DNA of 64,000 nt from Geitlerinema sp. PCC 7407 (GTDB taxonomy: Bacteria; Cyanobacteriota; Cyanobacteriia; PCC-7407): assembly GCF_000317045.1 (NCBI RefSeq), contig NC_019703.1:2840501-2904500 (forward strand), in the 5' to 3' direction. Every line of letters starts with the position of its first letter. Within the stretch, counting starts at the first letter, position 1. The notes under the pieces were generated by a model. It worked only from the letters and a program-made list of their open reading frames with translations. It did not search any database and was not told the origin of the DNA. Shown here one piece after another: positions 17,841-25,178 of the stretch. Both the position numbers and the translations under genes were made by a program.

Positions 17841-18554
17841 TTAGCGAGCACCCAAACCCGCAGGCGCCTCAGCCGCCGCTTTGGGACGAGCCACCTCAGC
17901 ACGCACCCACTCCAGCCAAGCTTCTAGGCCTTCCCCCGTCTTCGCCGACACCGGCACGATGGTCACGTGGGGATTCATCTGGCGCACGTTGCCGATGAGT
18001 AAATCCAGGTCAACCTCCAGGTGGGGCGCCAGGTCCATCTTGGTGATCAGCAGGCAGTCCGCCTCCTGGAACATCACCGGGTACTTCAGGGGCTTGTCTT
18101 CCCCCTCCGTGACGCTCAGCAGCGCCACCTTGGCGTGCTCTCCCACCTCGAATTCCGCCGGACACACGAGGTTGCCGACATTTTCCACCAGCACGAGGTC
18201 AAACTGGCGCGGATCGTGGGCGTGCTCGAGCTGATGCAGACCGCCCGCGACCATTTTGGCGTCCAGGTGGCAGGAGCGGCCGGTGTTGATGGCGATCACC
18301 GGTACGCCGTAGCGGCGCAGTCGCTCGGCGTCTAGCTCGGTGGTCATGTCTCCCTCGATGACGGCGATCGCCATCTCCCCCTGGAGCGCCGCCAGCGTCC
18401 GCTCCAGCAGAGCCGTTTTGCCCGCGCCGGGACTGCTCATTAGGTTCAAGCAGGTGATGCCCCAGCCATCGAAATGAGCGCGATTGTGATCGGCCCCCGC
18501 CTGGTTGGCGTGGAGCAAATTCATCTCAAGAGCAGCGTCAAAGGTTTGATGCAT
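17841..18554 (-). CDS. hypB: HypB-type nickel chaperone GTPase of the guanidine hydrolase unit
   Basis: A 237-residue SIMIBI-class GTPase of the HypB family that delivers nickel to metalloenzymes. P-loop [12 protein letters not shown] (about residues 39-50), [24 protein letters not shown] and the guanine-recognition TKMDLAP are clear. Metal ligands are expected at the Cys-His of [11 protein letters not shown] and the Cys of NLVCP. The N-terminal CxxCGC motif and the His-rich stretch of some HypB proteins are missing. It follows hypA with a 17-base overlap and a GdmH gene before that. In Synechocystis the equivalent genes (sll1077-sll1078-sll1079) encode a Ni guanidine hydrolase and its nickel-loading proteins, so I assign it there rather than to hydrogenase maturation. 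Confidence 0.9.
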   Translation of the reverse strand: MHQTFDAALEMNLLHANQAGADHNRAHFDGWGITCLNLMSSPGAGKTALLERTLAALQGEMAIAVIEGDMTTELDAERLRRYGVPVIAINTGRSCHLDAKMVAGGLHQLEHAHDPRQFDLVLVENVGNLVCPAEFEVGEHAKVALLSVTEGEDKPLKYPVMFQEADCLLITKMDLAPHLEVDLDLLIGNVRQMNPHVTIVPVSAKTGEGLEAWLEWVRAEVARPKAAAEAPAGLGAR

Positions 18555-18924
18555 GACTAGCGGCCTCCTCCGGTTCAAGCTGGTACTCAATGCGATCGAT
18601 CTTGAGCTCGCGCCCAGAGCGAATGTCATCCATCGGGCTTTGGCAGGTGGGGCAAGCATACTGCAAGCCAATTTGGGGCGCGTATTCGCTCTGACAGGTG
18701 TGGCAGAAGGCGATGAGGGGCGTTTCGCGAATCACCAGTTCAGACCCGGCCAAAAACGTTCCCCGCGTCTGCACCTCGAAGGCGAACTGGAGACTCGCAG
18801 GCTCCACGCAGGTAAACTGGCCCACCACCAAATGCACCTTGTCAATCTTGGGGCGATCGGGCTGGGACTCCCACCAGTCGTGGAGGGTCATCAGCAGCGC
18901 CTTGGTCATGTCGGTTTCGTGCAC
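18538..18924 (-). CDS. hypA: HypA-type nickel chaperone of the guanidine hydrolase unit
   Basis: A 128-residue HypA/HybF-family nickel-binding protein. It begins MHETDMTK, where the N-terminal Met-His-Glu binds nickel, and has the structural zinc site in CHTC ... CPTC (about residues 73-94). It starts 3 bases after the guanidine hydrolase stop and overlaps hypB by 17 bases, so the three genes form one transcript. No hydrogenase structural genes or other hyp genes are in the window, which supports a dedicated role in loading nickel into the hydrolase, as described for the Synechocystis homologues. Confidence 0.92.
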   Translation of the reverse strand: MHETDMTKALLMTLHDWWESQPDRPKIDKVHLVVGQFTCVEPASLQFAFEVQTRGTFLAGSELVIRETPLIAFCHTCQSEYAPQIGLQYACPTCQSPMDDIRSGRELKIDRIEYQLEPEEAASHASNL

Positions 18925-18927
18925 AGT

Positions 18928-20121
18928 CTAGGTCCACTCCTCAGTCAACAGTTCCGGCTGCGCCTCGGGGTGAATGTAGGCGGGCTTTTCCTTGCGAGGG
19001 AGCTGCCCCGACACCACCAAGTTGGCGAGGGTGTCGCAGATGACGCGGGTCGCCATGAGCGAGGTAATGTCGCTCACGTCGTAGGGCGGCGACACCTCGA
19101 CCACCTCCAGGCCGCACACGGGCGCTTTGCGGACAATGCGGCTGAGCAGATAGAGAGCCTCGCGAGGGAGCAGGCCGCCGGGCTCGGGCCAGCCCGTCCC
19201 CGGCACAAAGCCCGCATCGATGCAGTCAATGTCGAAGCTGATGTAAACGCAGTCGGTGCCGTCCAGAGCCCGCTCAAGGGCAAAGTCCACCGCCGCATCC
19301 AGACCGATGTCCATAATGTCGGTGACCGTCAGGATATTGGTCGCCCGCTCTCGGCAGACCTTGACCCCCTGCCGGGGCACCTGCCAGCCCCCGATTCCCA
19401 GCTGCACCAGGTTGTGGGGCGGCGCGTTTTTGATGTTGGTGGCGTGAAACCACGGACAGGTGTGCATCCGCTCGTCGAGGTCGGTTTCTTGGGTGTCGAC
19501 GTGGCGATCGAAGTGAATGATGCCCACTTTCTTGTCGCCGAGGTGCCGACACACGCCCCGCACTGTGGGATAGCCGATGGAGTGGTCGCCGCCGAGAATA
19601 ATTGGGAAGGCGCCGGAGTGGAAAATATGGGCAATCCCTTTAGAAATCTGGTCAAAAGACTTTTCGTTGTTGGCGGGAATGGTGAAGATGTCCCCCACGT
19701 CGCACAGAGTTATCTGCTCGCGCAGGTCCACCCCCAGCTCGAAGTTGTAGGGCGTGTAGAGGGCGGAGATGCGGCGAATGCCCTGGGGACCAAAGCGGGT
19801 GCCGGGCCGGTAGGTGGTCCCGGAGTCGTGGGGCACGCCCACGATGGCCACGTCATACTCGCCGACCTTGCGCACGTCCTCCAGGTAGGGCGCTTTTAGG
19901 AAGGTGTTGATGCCGGCGTAGTGGGGCAGCTCGCCCCGAGAAAATGTCGGGATGCTGCGATCGCGAATGGAGTCGGCCGCTTCTAGGCCAAATTCGAGGC
20001 CGCGAGACACTTCTTGCTGCCAGCCGGTGAAGGGAAGCGCGTTTTCTCGCTGGAGGGCTTGCTGGGCTTCGGTGGCTGCGGGGTCAACGCCAGCCGAGGA
20101 GGAGCGATTATCTTCTGTCAT
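18928..20121 (-). CDS. gdmH: Ni-dependent guanidine hydrolase (GdmH), ureohydrolase superfamily
   Basis: A 397-residue protein of the arginase/agmatinase superfamily. Metal-binding motifs are GGDHSIGYPT (about residue 173), HFDRHVDTQ (about 203) and SFDIDCIDAG (about 293). The second reads D-R-H-x-D rather than the usual D-A-H-x-D, and the protein has a long N-terminal extension, both unlike standard agmatinases. Direct adjacency to HypA/HypB-type genes and to an upstream guanidine-I riboswitch matches GdmH (Synechocystis Sll1077), which hydrolyses guanidine to urea and ammonia. Older annotation would say agmatinase (speB). I choose the ATG at 20121 (MTEDNRSS); an in-frame GTG at 20214 next to GGAGGAG lies inside the riboswitch expression platform. 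Confidence 0.9.
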   Translation of the reverse strand: MTEDNRSSSAGVDPAATEAQQALQRENALPFTGWQQEVSRGLEFGLEAADSIRDRSIPTFSRGELPHYAGINTFLKAPYLEDVRKVGEYDVAIVGVPHDSGTTYRPGTRFGPQGIRRISALYTPYNFELGVDLREQITLCDVGDIFTIPANNEKSFDQISKGIAHIFHSGAFPIILGGDHSIGYPTVRGVCRHLGDKKVGIIHFDRHVDTQETDLDERMHTCPWFHATNIKNAPPHNLVQLGIGGWQVPRQGVKVCRERATNILTVTDIMDIGLDAAVDFALERALDGTDCVYISFDIDCIDAGFVPGTGWPEPGGLLPREALYLLSRIVRKAPVCGLEVVEVSPPYDVSDITSLMATRVICDTLANLVVSGQLPRKEKPAYIHPEAQPELLTEEWT

Positions 20122-20179
20122 GGTTTCCAGACATACGGTGAATGGGACAAGGCGCAGAAAAAAGGCGATCGCAAATACC

Positions 20180-20231
20180 AAAGCCCGGGCAAGCTGCAAC
20201 CATTCCTGGGTCACAACTCCTCCCGGGCTTT
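20180..20231 (-). promoter_or_regulatory. expression platform hairpin of the guanidine riboswitch
   Basis: On the minus strand the aptamer's 3' strand AAAGCCCGGG (20231-20222) can pair with CCCGGGCTTT (20189-20180). The two states exclude each other: when guanidine holds the aptamer, the downstream hairpin cannot form. A run of six T's on the minus strand (20163-20158) lies about 16 bases beyond the hairpin, further than in a textbook terminator, so either transcription or access to the GGAGGAG sequence may be controlled. Confidence 0.65.
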
Positions 20232-20340
20232 TTTCCCGCCGTGTAGTCGGCCTCTAGATTCGCGAAGACGAAGCCAAAACCGACCTGCTTCTCTCGGACC
20301 AGCCACAGAGCGCGCTGACGCCCTGTCGGAACCCTAGAAG
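20218..20340 (-). promoter_or_regulatory. guanidine-I (ykkC) riboswitch
   Basis: Read on the minus strand, the sequence has the conserved blocks of the guanidine-I aptamer in order: CUAGGGUUCCG, then CUGGUCCGAGAGAAGC, then ACACGGCGGGA, an A-run and AAGCCCGGGAGGA. The variable P-stem between blocks 2 and 3 (GGUCGG ... CCGAC) is present. It lies directly upstream of the gdmH gene and is oriented to control it. Guanidine-I riboswitches switch genes on when guanidine is bound, which fits a guanidine-degrading enzyme. Confidence 0.93.
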
Positions 20341-20571
20341 CGTTTAGTTTTTCGATTCCTGAGGCACTGTTTCGAGAAAAAGATTGGCTTTTCCAAAAAT
20401 GTTCTCGGAAAGGGCAATCTGTTGGTCAACAGCTCCAAACTTTGGTCGGACCGGCGCTTGCTCGTGTGCGCTTGTATCAGTAGTAGCAAGATAGCCGAAA
20501 AATGAACTGTATTGGGCAATACCAAAACCTGGGGGGCGATCGCCCCTGACCCGGCCCGCAGGCCCCAGGCG

Positions 20572-21240
20572 CTAGCTGCCCGGAATGGCCCTCTGAGCCT
20601 TGAGGTGGTCAAACACCGACTTGTCGCCAATGTCGGCGGGAATCTCCTGCACCGTCTTGCGCAGGGCAAACACCAGAAACAGCAGCGCCCAAACCGCCAG
20701 CAGGCCCTGCTCCAGGGCCACCGGCAAAATGCCCACCAGATGGCCCAAGAGCAGCAGCGGCACCAGGGGCGTGAGTAGCTTGGTTTCTAGGCGATCGAAG
20801 CAAAAGGCTTCTTTGAAGAAAATGCCGGTCAGAGCAACGAAAACAAAACCCACCCCCAGCAGCGTCAAGGGCTGCTCGTAGAGGTAGAGCAGCAGCGGCT
20901 CGGAGGTGCGCAGGGCGATCGCCCCGGAGACCAAACAGCCCACCAGCCAGGCCCCCTGCAAGGCCCGGTGAAGAACCACCATATAGATATGAATGGTGAA
21001 CAGACTCACGCCGAGCGCCCCACAAAACACCCCATACAAAATCGTCAGGCTCTGGAGCACCCAGGGCTCAGGCCCTCGGGCCAAGATCAGGCCGCTGCCC
21101 ACGGCAAAACAGAGAGCCGCCACCAGCAGCGCCCCTCGGTAAATCTGCACGCCCCGGCGATCGCCCTTGGTAATCGTAAAATCGCCAAACTGGCCCTGGT
21201 AGACCTTCAGCGGGGGTTGTGACGCCATTGTTGGGTCCAT
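20572..21240 (-). CDS. DUF2301-type integral membrane protein
   Basis: A 222-residue membrane protein with a soluble N-terminus (KVYQGQFGDFTITKGDRRG) and about seven hydrophobic segments. The N-terminal pattern is what I associate with the cyanobacterial DUF2301 family, of unknown function. The start is the ATG at 21240, supported by GGGAGA eight bases upstream; the frame remains open 30 codons further up but overlaps the preceding gene. It follows the SAM hydrolase-like gene by 13 bases, so the two are cotranscribed. Confidence 0.7.
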   Translation of the reverse strand: MDPTMASQPPLKVYQGQFGDFTITKGDRRGVQIYRGALLVAALCFAVGSGLILARGPEPWVLQSLTILYGVFCGALGVSLFTIHIYMVVLHRALQGAWLVGCLVSGAIALRTSEPLLLYLYEQPLTLLGVGFVFVALTGIFFKEAFCFDRLETKLLTPLVPLLLLGHLVGILPVALEQGLLAVWALLFLVFALRKTVQEIPADIGDKSVFDHLKAQRAIPGS

Positions 21241-21253
21241 GATTCGTCTCCCA

Positions 21254-22048
21254 TCATTGCAAAACAATTTGGATGCGATCGCCCCAGTTGAGGCGCAGCT
21301 GAAAGTGGGCGTCGCCGCCATTGACGGCAACTTCGACCCAGCCGTGGCTCCCCGGCAGCGCCAGAGGCTGCTGGAGCTCGATATCGCTGTAGGTCGTGCA
21401 CCCCGGAATTCGCAGCCGCCCTAGAGCGATCGCCCACGTGCGATCTTTGACCTGGTCATTGGGGATGTTGGTTATCAGGTTGCCGAAGCGATCGATGTGC
21501 TGGATGCAGCCCTCGAGGCCAGTGTCGGTGACGTGATAGGGGGCCAGAGCCAGCGCGCTCAGAGTCGCCGGGTCAACGGGGCAGCCCAGGGCGCTCAGGG
21601 GCACCCCGGAGGCCAAATGCGCGCCCACCGGCGCAAAAATGTCTCGCCCGTGAAAGGTGGCGCTGGCCACGGGCGATCGCCAGTAGTCTGGGTTGGTCAG
21701 CGCCACCGCCGCGATCGCCGGTCGCTGGCTCAGCACCCCGCTCAGCAGGCCGTTGTCCGGCCCCACGAGCCATCCCCCGTCGAAGGCAACCGCCACGCCG
21801 CGCCGCTGGCTGCCGACGCCTGGGTCGACCACTGCGACGTGCACCGTCCCCGCCGGGAAGTAGCTGTAGGCGTTCATTAGATTGAAGCGAGCGGCCGCGA
21901 CGTCCTGGGGCGCGATGTCGTGGGTCAGGTCGATCACCTGAATGTCGCGGTTGATGGCGGCGATCGCCCCCTTCATCACCCCCACATAGACATCCGTCAG
22001 GCCAAAATCCGTTAGCAGCGTCAGAATGCGGTTCGCAGTCATAGCCAT
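21254..22048 (-). CDS. SAM hydrolase / adenosyl-chloride synthase-like protein (DUF62)
   Basis: A 264-residue protein of the DUF62 family, which includes fluorinase, chlorinase and the much more common SAM hydrolase that splits S-adenosylmethionine into adenosine and methionine with water. Signatures are LLTDFGLTDVYVGVMKG near the N-terminus, TFHGRDIFAPVGAHLA in the middle and IDRFGNLITNIPN in the C-terminal domain. Nothing suggests halogen use. Two ATG codons, 22048 and 22042, are both possible; I use the first. It lies between trmH and the DUF2301 gene in one minus-strand run. Confidence 0.85.
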   Translation of the reverse strand: MAMTANRILTLLTDFGLTDVYVGVMKGAIAAINRDIQVIDLTHDIAPQDVAAARFNLMNAYSYFPAGTVHVAVVDPGVGSQRRGVAVAFDGGWLVGPDNGLLSGVLSQRPAIAAVALTNPDYWRSPVASATFHGRDIFAPVGAHLASGVPLSALGCPVDPATLSALALAPYHVTDTGLEGCIQHIDRFGNLITNIPNDQVKDRTWAIALGRLRIPGCTTYSDIELQQPLALPGSHGWVEVAVNGGDAHFQLRLNWGDRIQIVLQ

Positions 22049-22143
22049 TGCCGCAGCGAGTTCTCTCTTCCCCTTATTTCTATCGTGATTTCTGGCGCGC
22101 CCGATGCCCTCTGAAGGCAGACAGAGGTTTTTGCCAGTCTGGT

Positions 22144-22677
22144 TTAAGGCATCTCTAGGGGGTGCTGCTGGGTGTAGGCATAGGCCGCGATCGCCGCCGC
22201 CACGCTCACATTCAGCGACTCCACCATCCCCCACTGGGGAATCACCAGCGCGCGATCGCAGGCCGCCGCCACCGACTCCGGCACACCCGTGAGCTCCTGG
22301 CCCAGCACCAGCAGCGATCGCCGCGGAAAGGCAAACTGCGGCAGCGGCACCGCCTCAGGGCACAGATGCAGGGCGATCGCGCAGTAGCCCCGCCGCTGCT
22401 GCTCGGCCAGCCAGGGCACCAGGCGATCGCGGGGACAGGTCGCCAAGGGCTGCCACCGATGGGTCGACACCGCCAAATGGCGAAACGCCCAGTCCTCCGC
22501 CACCGCCAAATCCGGGAGCACCAACGACTCCAGGCGAAACGCCTCTGCCATCCGGCACAGGCTGCCCAGATTCGCCGGATTGTGGACCAGCGACCCGCAC
22601 ACCACCAGAGAATGGCGGGGCAAATCGCGATAATTTTGTCGACTCGGCGATTCCATTCCGGCCCCTTTCGCTCCCAT
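22144..22677 (-). CDS. TrmH/SpoU-family RNA 2'-O-methyltransferase
   Basis: A SPOUT-class methyltransferase of 177 residues from the chosen ATG. The three family motifs are present: NPANLGSLCRMAEAF (motif 1), LVLGQELTGVPE (motif 2) and VIPQWGMVESLNVSVAAAIA (motif 3), which form the knotted SAM site. It is a short form without an extra RNA-binding domain. ATG at 22677 has AGGGAA at a good distance; an ATG at 22656 and a TTG at 22701 are alternatives. The RNA target cannot be told from sequence. Confidence 0.87.
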   Translation of the reverse strand: MGAKGAGMESPSRQNYRDLPRHSLVVCGSLVHNPANLGSLCRMAEAFRLESLVLPDLAVAEDWAFRHLAVSTHRWQPLATCPRDRLVPWLAEQQRRGYCAIALHLCPEAVPLPQFAFPRRSLLVLGQELTGVPESVAAACDRALVIPQWGMVESLNVSVAAAIAAYAYTQQHPLEMP

Positions 22678-22853
22678 TTTCGTTCCCTTCAGCTGCTGCA
22701 AGCGCAGGTCTCTGGGCGCGCCACCGATCGCGCGGGCGATCGCCCCGCGTCTTTCCGCGAGGCCTTTGCTTCACCCCCAAAGCCACCCAGCCCCCAGGTA
22801 AATTTTTACCCCAGAGGTCCCTCAATCTTTTCAAGCAAAATGCTACTTTTTAG

Positions 22854-22872
22854 GTAGTGAGTCCTTTACTAC
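22854..22872. promoter_or_regulatory. inverted repeat GTAGT-N9-ACTAC upstream of a small gene
   Basis: A perfect 5-base inverted repeat lies about 17 bases before the start of the 54-residue gene, where an operator would be expected. It resembles the half sites of an NtcA box (GTA...TAC), but the spacing is wrong for GTA-N8-TAC, so NtcA binding is not supported. Confidence 0.35.
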
Positions 22873-22888
22873 AAATAGGTCGAATAGA

Positions 22889-23053
22889 ATGTTCAAGATG
22901 AACAAAAATCGTCATGCTGCTGTGATGCAAGCTGCCGAAGCTCACCGCGCCGCCATCCAAAAACGCCTAGAGCACCGCCTCGAAGTTGCTCGGGCCCGGG
23001 GCGATGAGTCTCTGATTCGCCAATTAGAAGCAGAAGCAAGCTATCTTCATTAG
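22889..23053 (+). CDS. 54-residue basic/acidic helical cyanobacterial protein
   Basis: A short gene of 54 codons plus stop. The product is highly charged and predicted all-helical: an N-terminal basic part (MNKNRHAAVMQAAEAHR), then KRLEHRLEVARARGDES and a C-terminal LIRQLEAEASYL. An in-frame second ATG at 22898 would give 51 residues. The codon pattern, the clean amphipathic character and the terminator directly after it support a real gene. Short proteins of similar style exist in cyanobacteria, including the PII-interacting regulator PirA, but I cannot confirm homology from memory. Confidence 0.7.
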   Translation: MFKMNKNRHAAVMQAAEAHRAAIQKRLEHRLEVARARGDESLIRQLEAEASYLH

Positions 23054-23126
23054 TCCTTTCGGACATTGAGCCTTGATCGCTTCTACTACCGAGTCAAGCG
23101 CTCTGTTCCAGATCTCCTAGCTCCCT

Positions 23127-23160
23127 GCCTGCAAGCTGAGCCTCTCAGCGCCTTGCAGGC
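23127..23160. terminator. intrinsic terminator between convergent genes
   Basis: GCCTGCAAG (23127-23135) pairs with CTTGCAGGC (23152-23160), with an inner helix CTGAG/CTCAG (23136-23140 with 23144-23148), followed on the plus strand by a T-rich tail. It ends the transcript of the 54-residue gene and may also serve the convergent chorismate lyase gene. Confidence 0.75.
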
Positions 23161-23781
23161 TTATTTCATTTTTGGCAGTTTTGCGGGGCCAAGATAGCGC
23201 TCCAAATAGGGAGAGAAAACCTCGTAAATCAGCGTTAGGGGCTGGCCATGGTGCCAAAACAGGTAGTGGCGGCCCCAAAATGGCCCTGATTGTCCAAAAG
23301 CTTGCTCTAGGGCGGGCGAGTGGCCGTAGTGAATACCCTGGACGTCGCGATACAGCTCGGTCCGCAGCCGCGCCAGACTGGCCCAGATCGGTAGCGATCG
23401 GTTTTGCAAGTACTCGTCTACGTGACTGGCTTCCCACCAGGAGGCAGCATAGGCCAAGCGCTGGCCGGAGGCCGTCCGCAGCCAGACCTGTCGCCGCAGG
23501 CGAGGCCCTGGCACCATCTTGATCAGTTCGGGCGCATGGTCTGTGTCGATGCCCACTGGGGACATGTCGATCACGTCTACTTCCGTCGGTTCTCCGGTGA
23601 GGAGCTGGAGGTGCCGGGTCGGTGAGCCATCCCCCAAGAGCAGCAGCTGCCAAGTAGGGGCGAGTTGCTCATGGGGCAATCCCTGTCGCACTACGTCTTC
23701 GTCACCGGACCACACTGGCGTGAGGGCATGCCAGACGGCTGGGATCGTCGCACTTTGCTTTGAGGGGAAAGCGGCAGCCAA
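23161..23781 (-). CDS. chorismate lyase-like protein (DUF98)
   Basis: A 206-residue protein of the chorismate pyruvate-lyase fold. The central sequence LLLLGDGSPTRHLQLLTGEPTEVDVIDM, the arginine-rich strand PRLRRQVWLRTASGQRLAYAASWW and the C-terminal GRHYLFWHHGQPLTLIYEVFSPYL follow the pattern of cyanobacterial homologues. These produce 4-hydroxybenzoate from chorismate as the ring precursor of plastoquinone. The protein is longer than E. coli UbiC and belongs to the DUF98 branch. Single gene; no operon partner. Confidence 0.8.
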   Translation of the reverse strand: MAAAFPSKQSATIPAVWHALTPVWSGDEDVVRQGLPHEQLAPTWQLLLLGDGSPTRHLQLLTGEPTEVDVIDMSPVGIDTDHAPELIKMVPGPRLRRQVWLRTASGQRLAYAASWWEASHVDEYLQNRSLPIWASLARLRTELYRDVQGIHYGHSPALEQAFGQSGPFWGRHYLFWHHGQPLTLIYEVFSPYLERYLGPAKLPKMK

Positions 23782-23864
23782 GATATGTTACACAACTTAA
23801 CTTCTCTACTCACATCATAGCGTTCTCGGGAGTGAGTGCTTCGGGAAAGCCGCTGACCCAAGCT

Positions 23865-24419
23865 TTAGGTGGGCGATCGCAGGGGATGGCCGCAGGCCCC
23901 GCAAAAGCGATCGCCCTTCTCGGCGGGCTCGCCACACTGGGTACAAAAGCGCTGCGCCACAGGCGATCGCTCCGGGTTCGGCTGATTGACGGCGGGCCGA
24001 TCGGGTTCTGGCGGCGGGGGGCTGAGGTGCATTTCCAGGTTGCCCATGGACATCGACATCGGCGCGAAAGGCTGCATGGGCTGCATGGGCTGCATGGGCT
24101 GCATTCCCAAGGCATTAGGTCCTGAAATCACCTGTAGAGGCAGCTCTTTGGCATCGGCGATCGGAGAGGGGGCGATCGCCGCCATAGCCGACCCGACGAT
24201 CTGCACCTGGAAGATGCCCTGGGCCGTCTCGAAGCGGGCGATCGCCCCGTGAACCGTCTGAAAAACCTGGGGCAGCCCGGTCCACGCCCCGGTCATGAAG
24301 CTACTGCGCTGGCTCTGCTGCTGCCCCGTCTGCTGCTGAGAGAGGGTCAAGAGGGTTTGGTAGCCGTGATTTTCTAGCGTCAGTTGCTGACCCGACGGCA
24401 ACCCAACAATATACACCAT
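23865..24419 (-). CDS. protein with Met-Gln-Pro repeats and C-terminal zinc ribbon
   Basis: A 184-residue protein of unknown function. The first 95 residues look like a small beta-rich domain (MVYIVGLPSGQQLTL..). Then comes a low-complexity linker with four MQP triplets and a Met/Pro-rich stretch, and at the C-terminus a double-CxxC zinc ribbon (FCTQCGEPAEKGDRFCGACGHPL, split here as FCTQC and FCGAC). The MQP repeat is encoded by a 9-base tandem repeat at 24070-24104. Similar zinc-ribbon tails occur on many scaffold or regulatory proteins, so no function can be assigned. Confidence 0.7.
   Translation of the reverse strand: MVYIVGLPSGQQLTLENHGYQTLLTLSQQQTGQQQSQRSSFMTGAWTGLPQVFQTVHGAIARFETAQGIFQVQIVGSAMAAIAPSPIADAKELPLQVISGPNALGMQPMQPMQPMQPFAPMSMSMGNLEMHLSPPPPEPDRPAVNQPNPERSPVAQRFCTQCGEPAEKGDRFCGACGHPLRSPT
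24070..24104. repeat. 9-base tandem repeat, about four copies
   Basis: The unit GGCTGCATG occurs three times in full and a fourth time less one base (24070-24078, 24079-24087, 24088-24096, 24097-24104). It encodes the repeated Met-Gln-Pro of the zinc-ribbon protein on the minus strand and could vary in copy number by slippage. Confidence 0.9.
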
Positions 24420-24479
24420 CTCGCACCCTCCTCAAGTCAGGCGATTTTCTTCACCTTAGCGCGATCGCCCTTTCGGCCT

Positions 24480-25169
24480 CTAGCTGCTGCCTCCCTGGGG
24501 CGGCAGGTGCTGGGCGATCTTCGCTGCCAAGTTGGTCAGCGGCAAGCTTTGCAGCCAAATCTTGCCCGGTCCGGTCATCTTGGCCAAAAACAGCCCTTCG
24601 CCGCTCAAGAAGATATTTCGCAGGCCTTTGACCATCGTGATGTCGTAGCTCACCGTCGGCTCGAAAACCGCCAAGTGTCCCGGATCGACCTGCATCGACT
24701 CCCCGGGCCGCAGGTCATATTCGCGCACCTCGCCCGGAATCTCCAAAAAGACAGTCCCCGGCCCGGTCACCTTTTGCAGGATGAAGCCCTCACCGCCAAA
24801 GAAACCCGCCCCCAGCTTGCGCCGGAAGTGCATCTCTAGCTTGACGCTGGACTCTGCGCACATAAAGGCATCTTTTTGGCAAATCAGGCTCTGTCCCGCT
24901 GCCAAGTCGATCGCCATAATCTTGCCCGGGGCCTCCGGCGCAAACACCACCATCCCAGCGCTGCTGCGGCAGACATAGGTGGTCATAAACAGCGACTCAC
25001 CGGCCAAGGCGCGCCCCAAACCGGCCATCAGGCCGCCTTTGGTGTTGGTTTTCATTTCTAGGTCACCGCGCATCCACGCCATCCCACCGGACTCGGTGTA
25101 GACGGATTCTCCCGCCTGTAGATAGATGTCCACGGTTTGCATGACGGTGCCGTGAATTTCGTAGCGCAT
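24480..25169 (-). CDS. AIM24/TIGR00266-family protein
   Basis: A 229-residue, all-beta protein of the AIM24 (TIGR00266) family. It has repeated Gly-rich strands such as ESVYTESGGMAWMRGDLEM, GGLMAGLGRALAGESLFMTTY and RRKLGAGFFGGEGFILQKVTGPG, as is typical for the family. Biochemical function is unknown; the mitochondrial member affects membrane organisation. The ATG at 25169 (MRYEIHG) fits the family start better than the TTG three codons upstream. Confidence 0.85.
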   Translation of the reverse strand: MRYEIHGTVMQTVDIYLQAGESVYTESGGMAWMRGDLEMKTNTKGGLMAGLGRALAGESLFMTTYVCRSSAGMVVFAPEAPGKIMAIDLAAGQSLICQKDAFMCAESSVKLEMHFRRKLGAGFFGGEGFILQKVTGPGTVFLEIPGEVREYDLRPGESMQVDPGHLAVFEPTVSYDITMVKGLRNIFLSGEGLFLAKMTGPGKIWLQSLPLTNLAAKIAQHLPPQGGSS

Positions 25170-25178
25170 AGTTCTCAA

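Noticed and set aside
17841-18924. HypA/HypB as hydrogenase maturation genes
   Set aside because: No hydrogenase or other hyp genes are present; the adjacent Ni enzyme explains them better.
18553-19899. 448-codon open frame opposite hypA and gdmH
   Set aside because: It runs across two certain genes on the other strand and its product has no protein-like pattern.
18928-20214. Annotation of the ureohydrolase as agmatinase (speB)
   Set aside because: The nickel chaperone neighbours, the guanidine-I riboswitch and the DRHVD site all point to a guanidine hydrolase.
22854-22872. NtcA box before the 54-residue gene
   Set aside because: GTA and TAC half sites are present but not with the required 8-base spacing.
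24070-24104. CRISPR-like short tandem repeat
   Set aside because: Unit of only 9 bases with no spacers, inside a coding frame.
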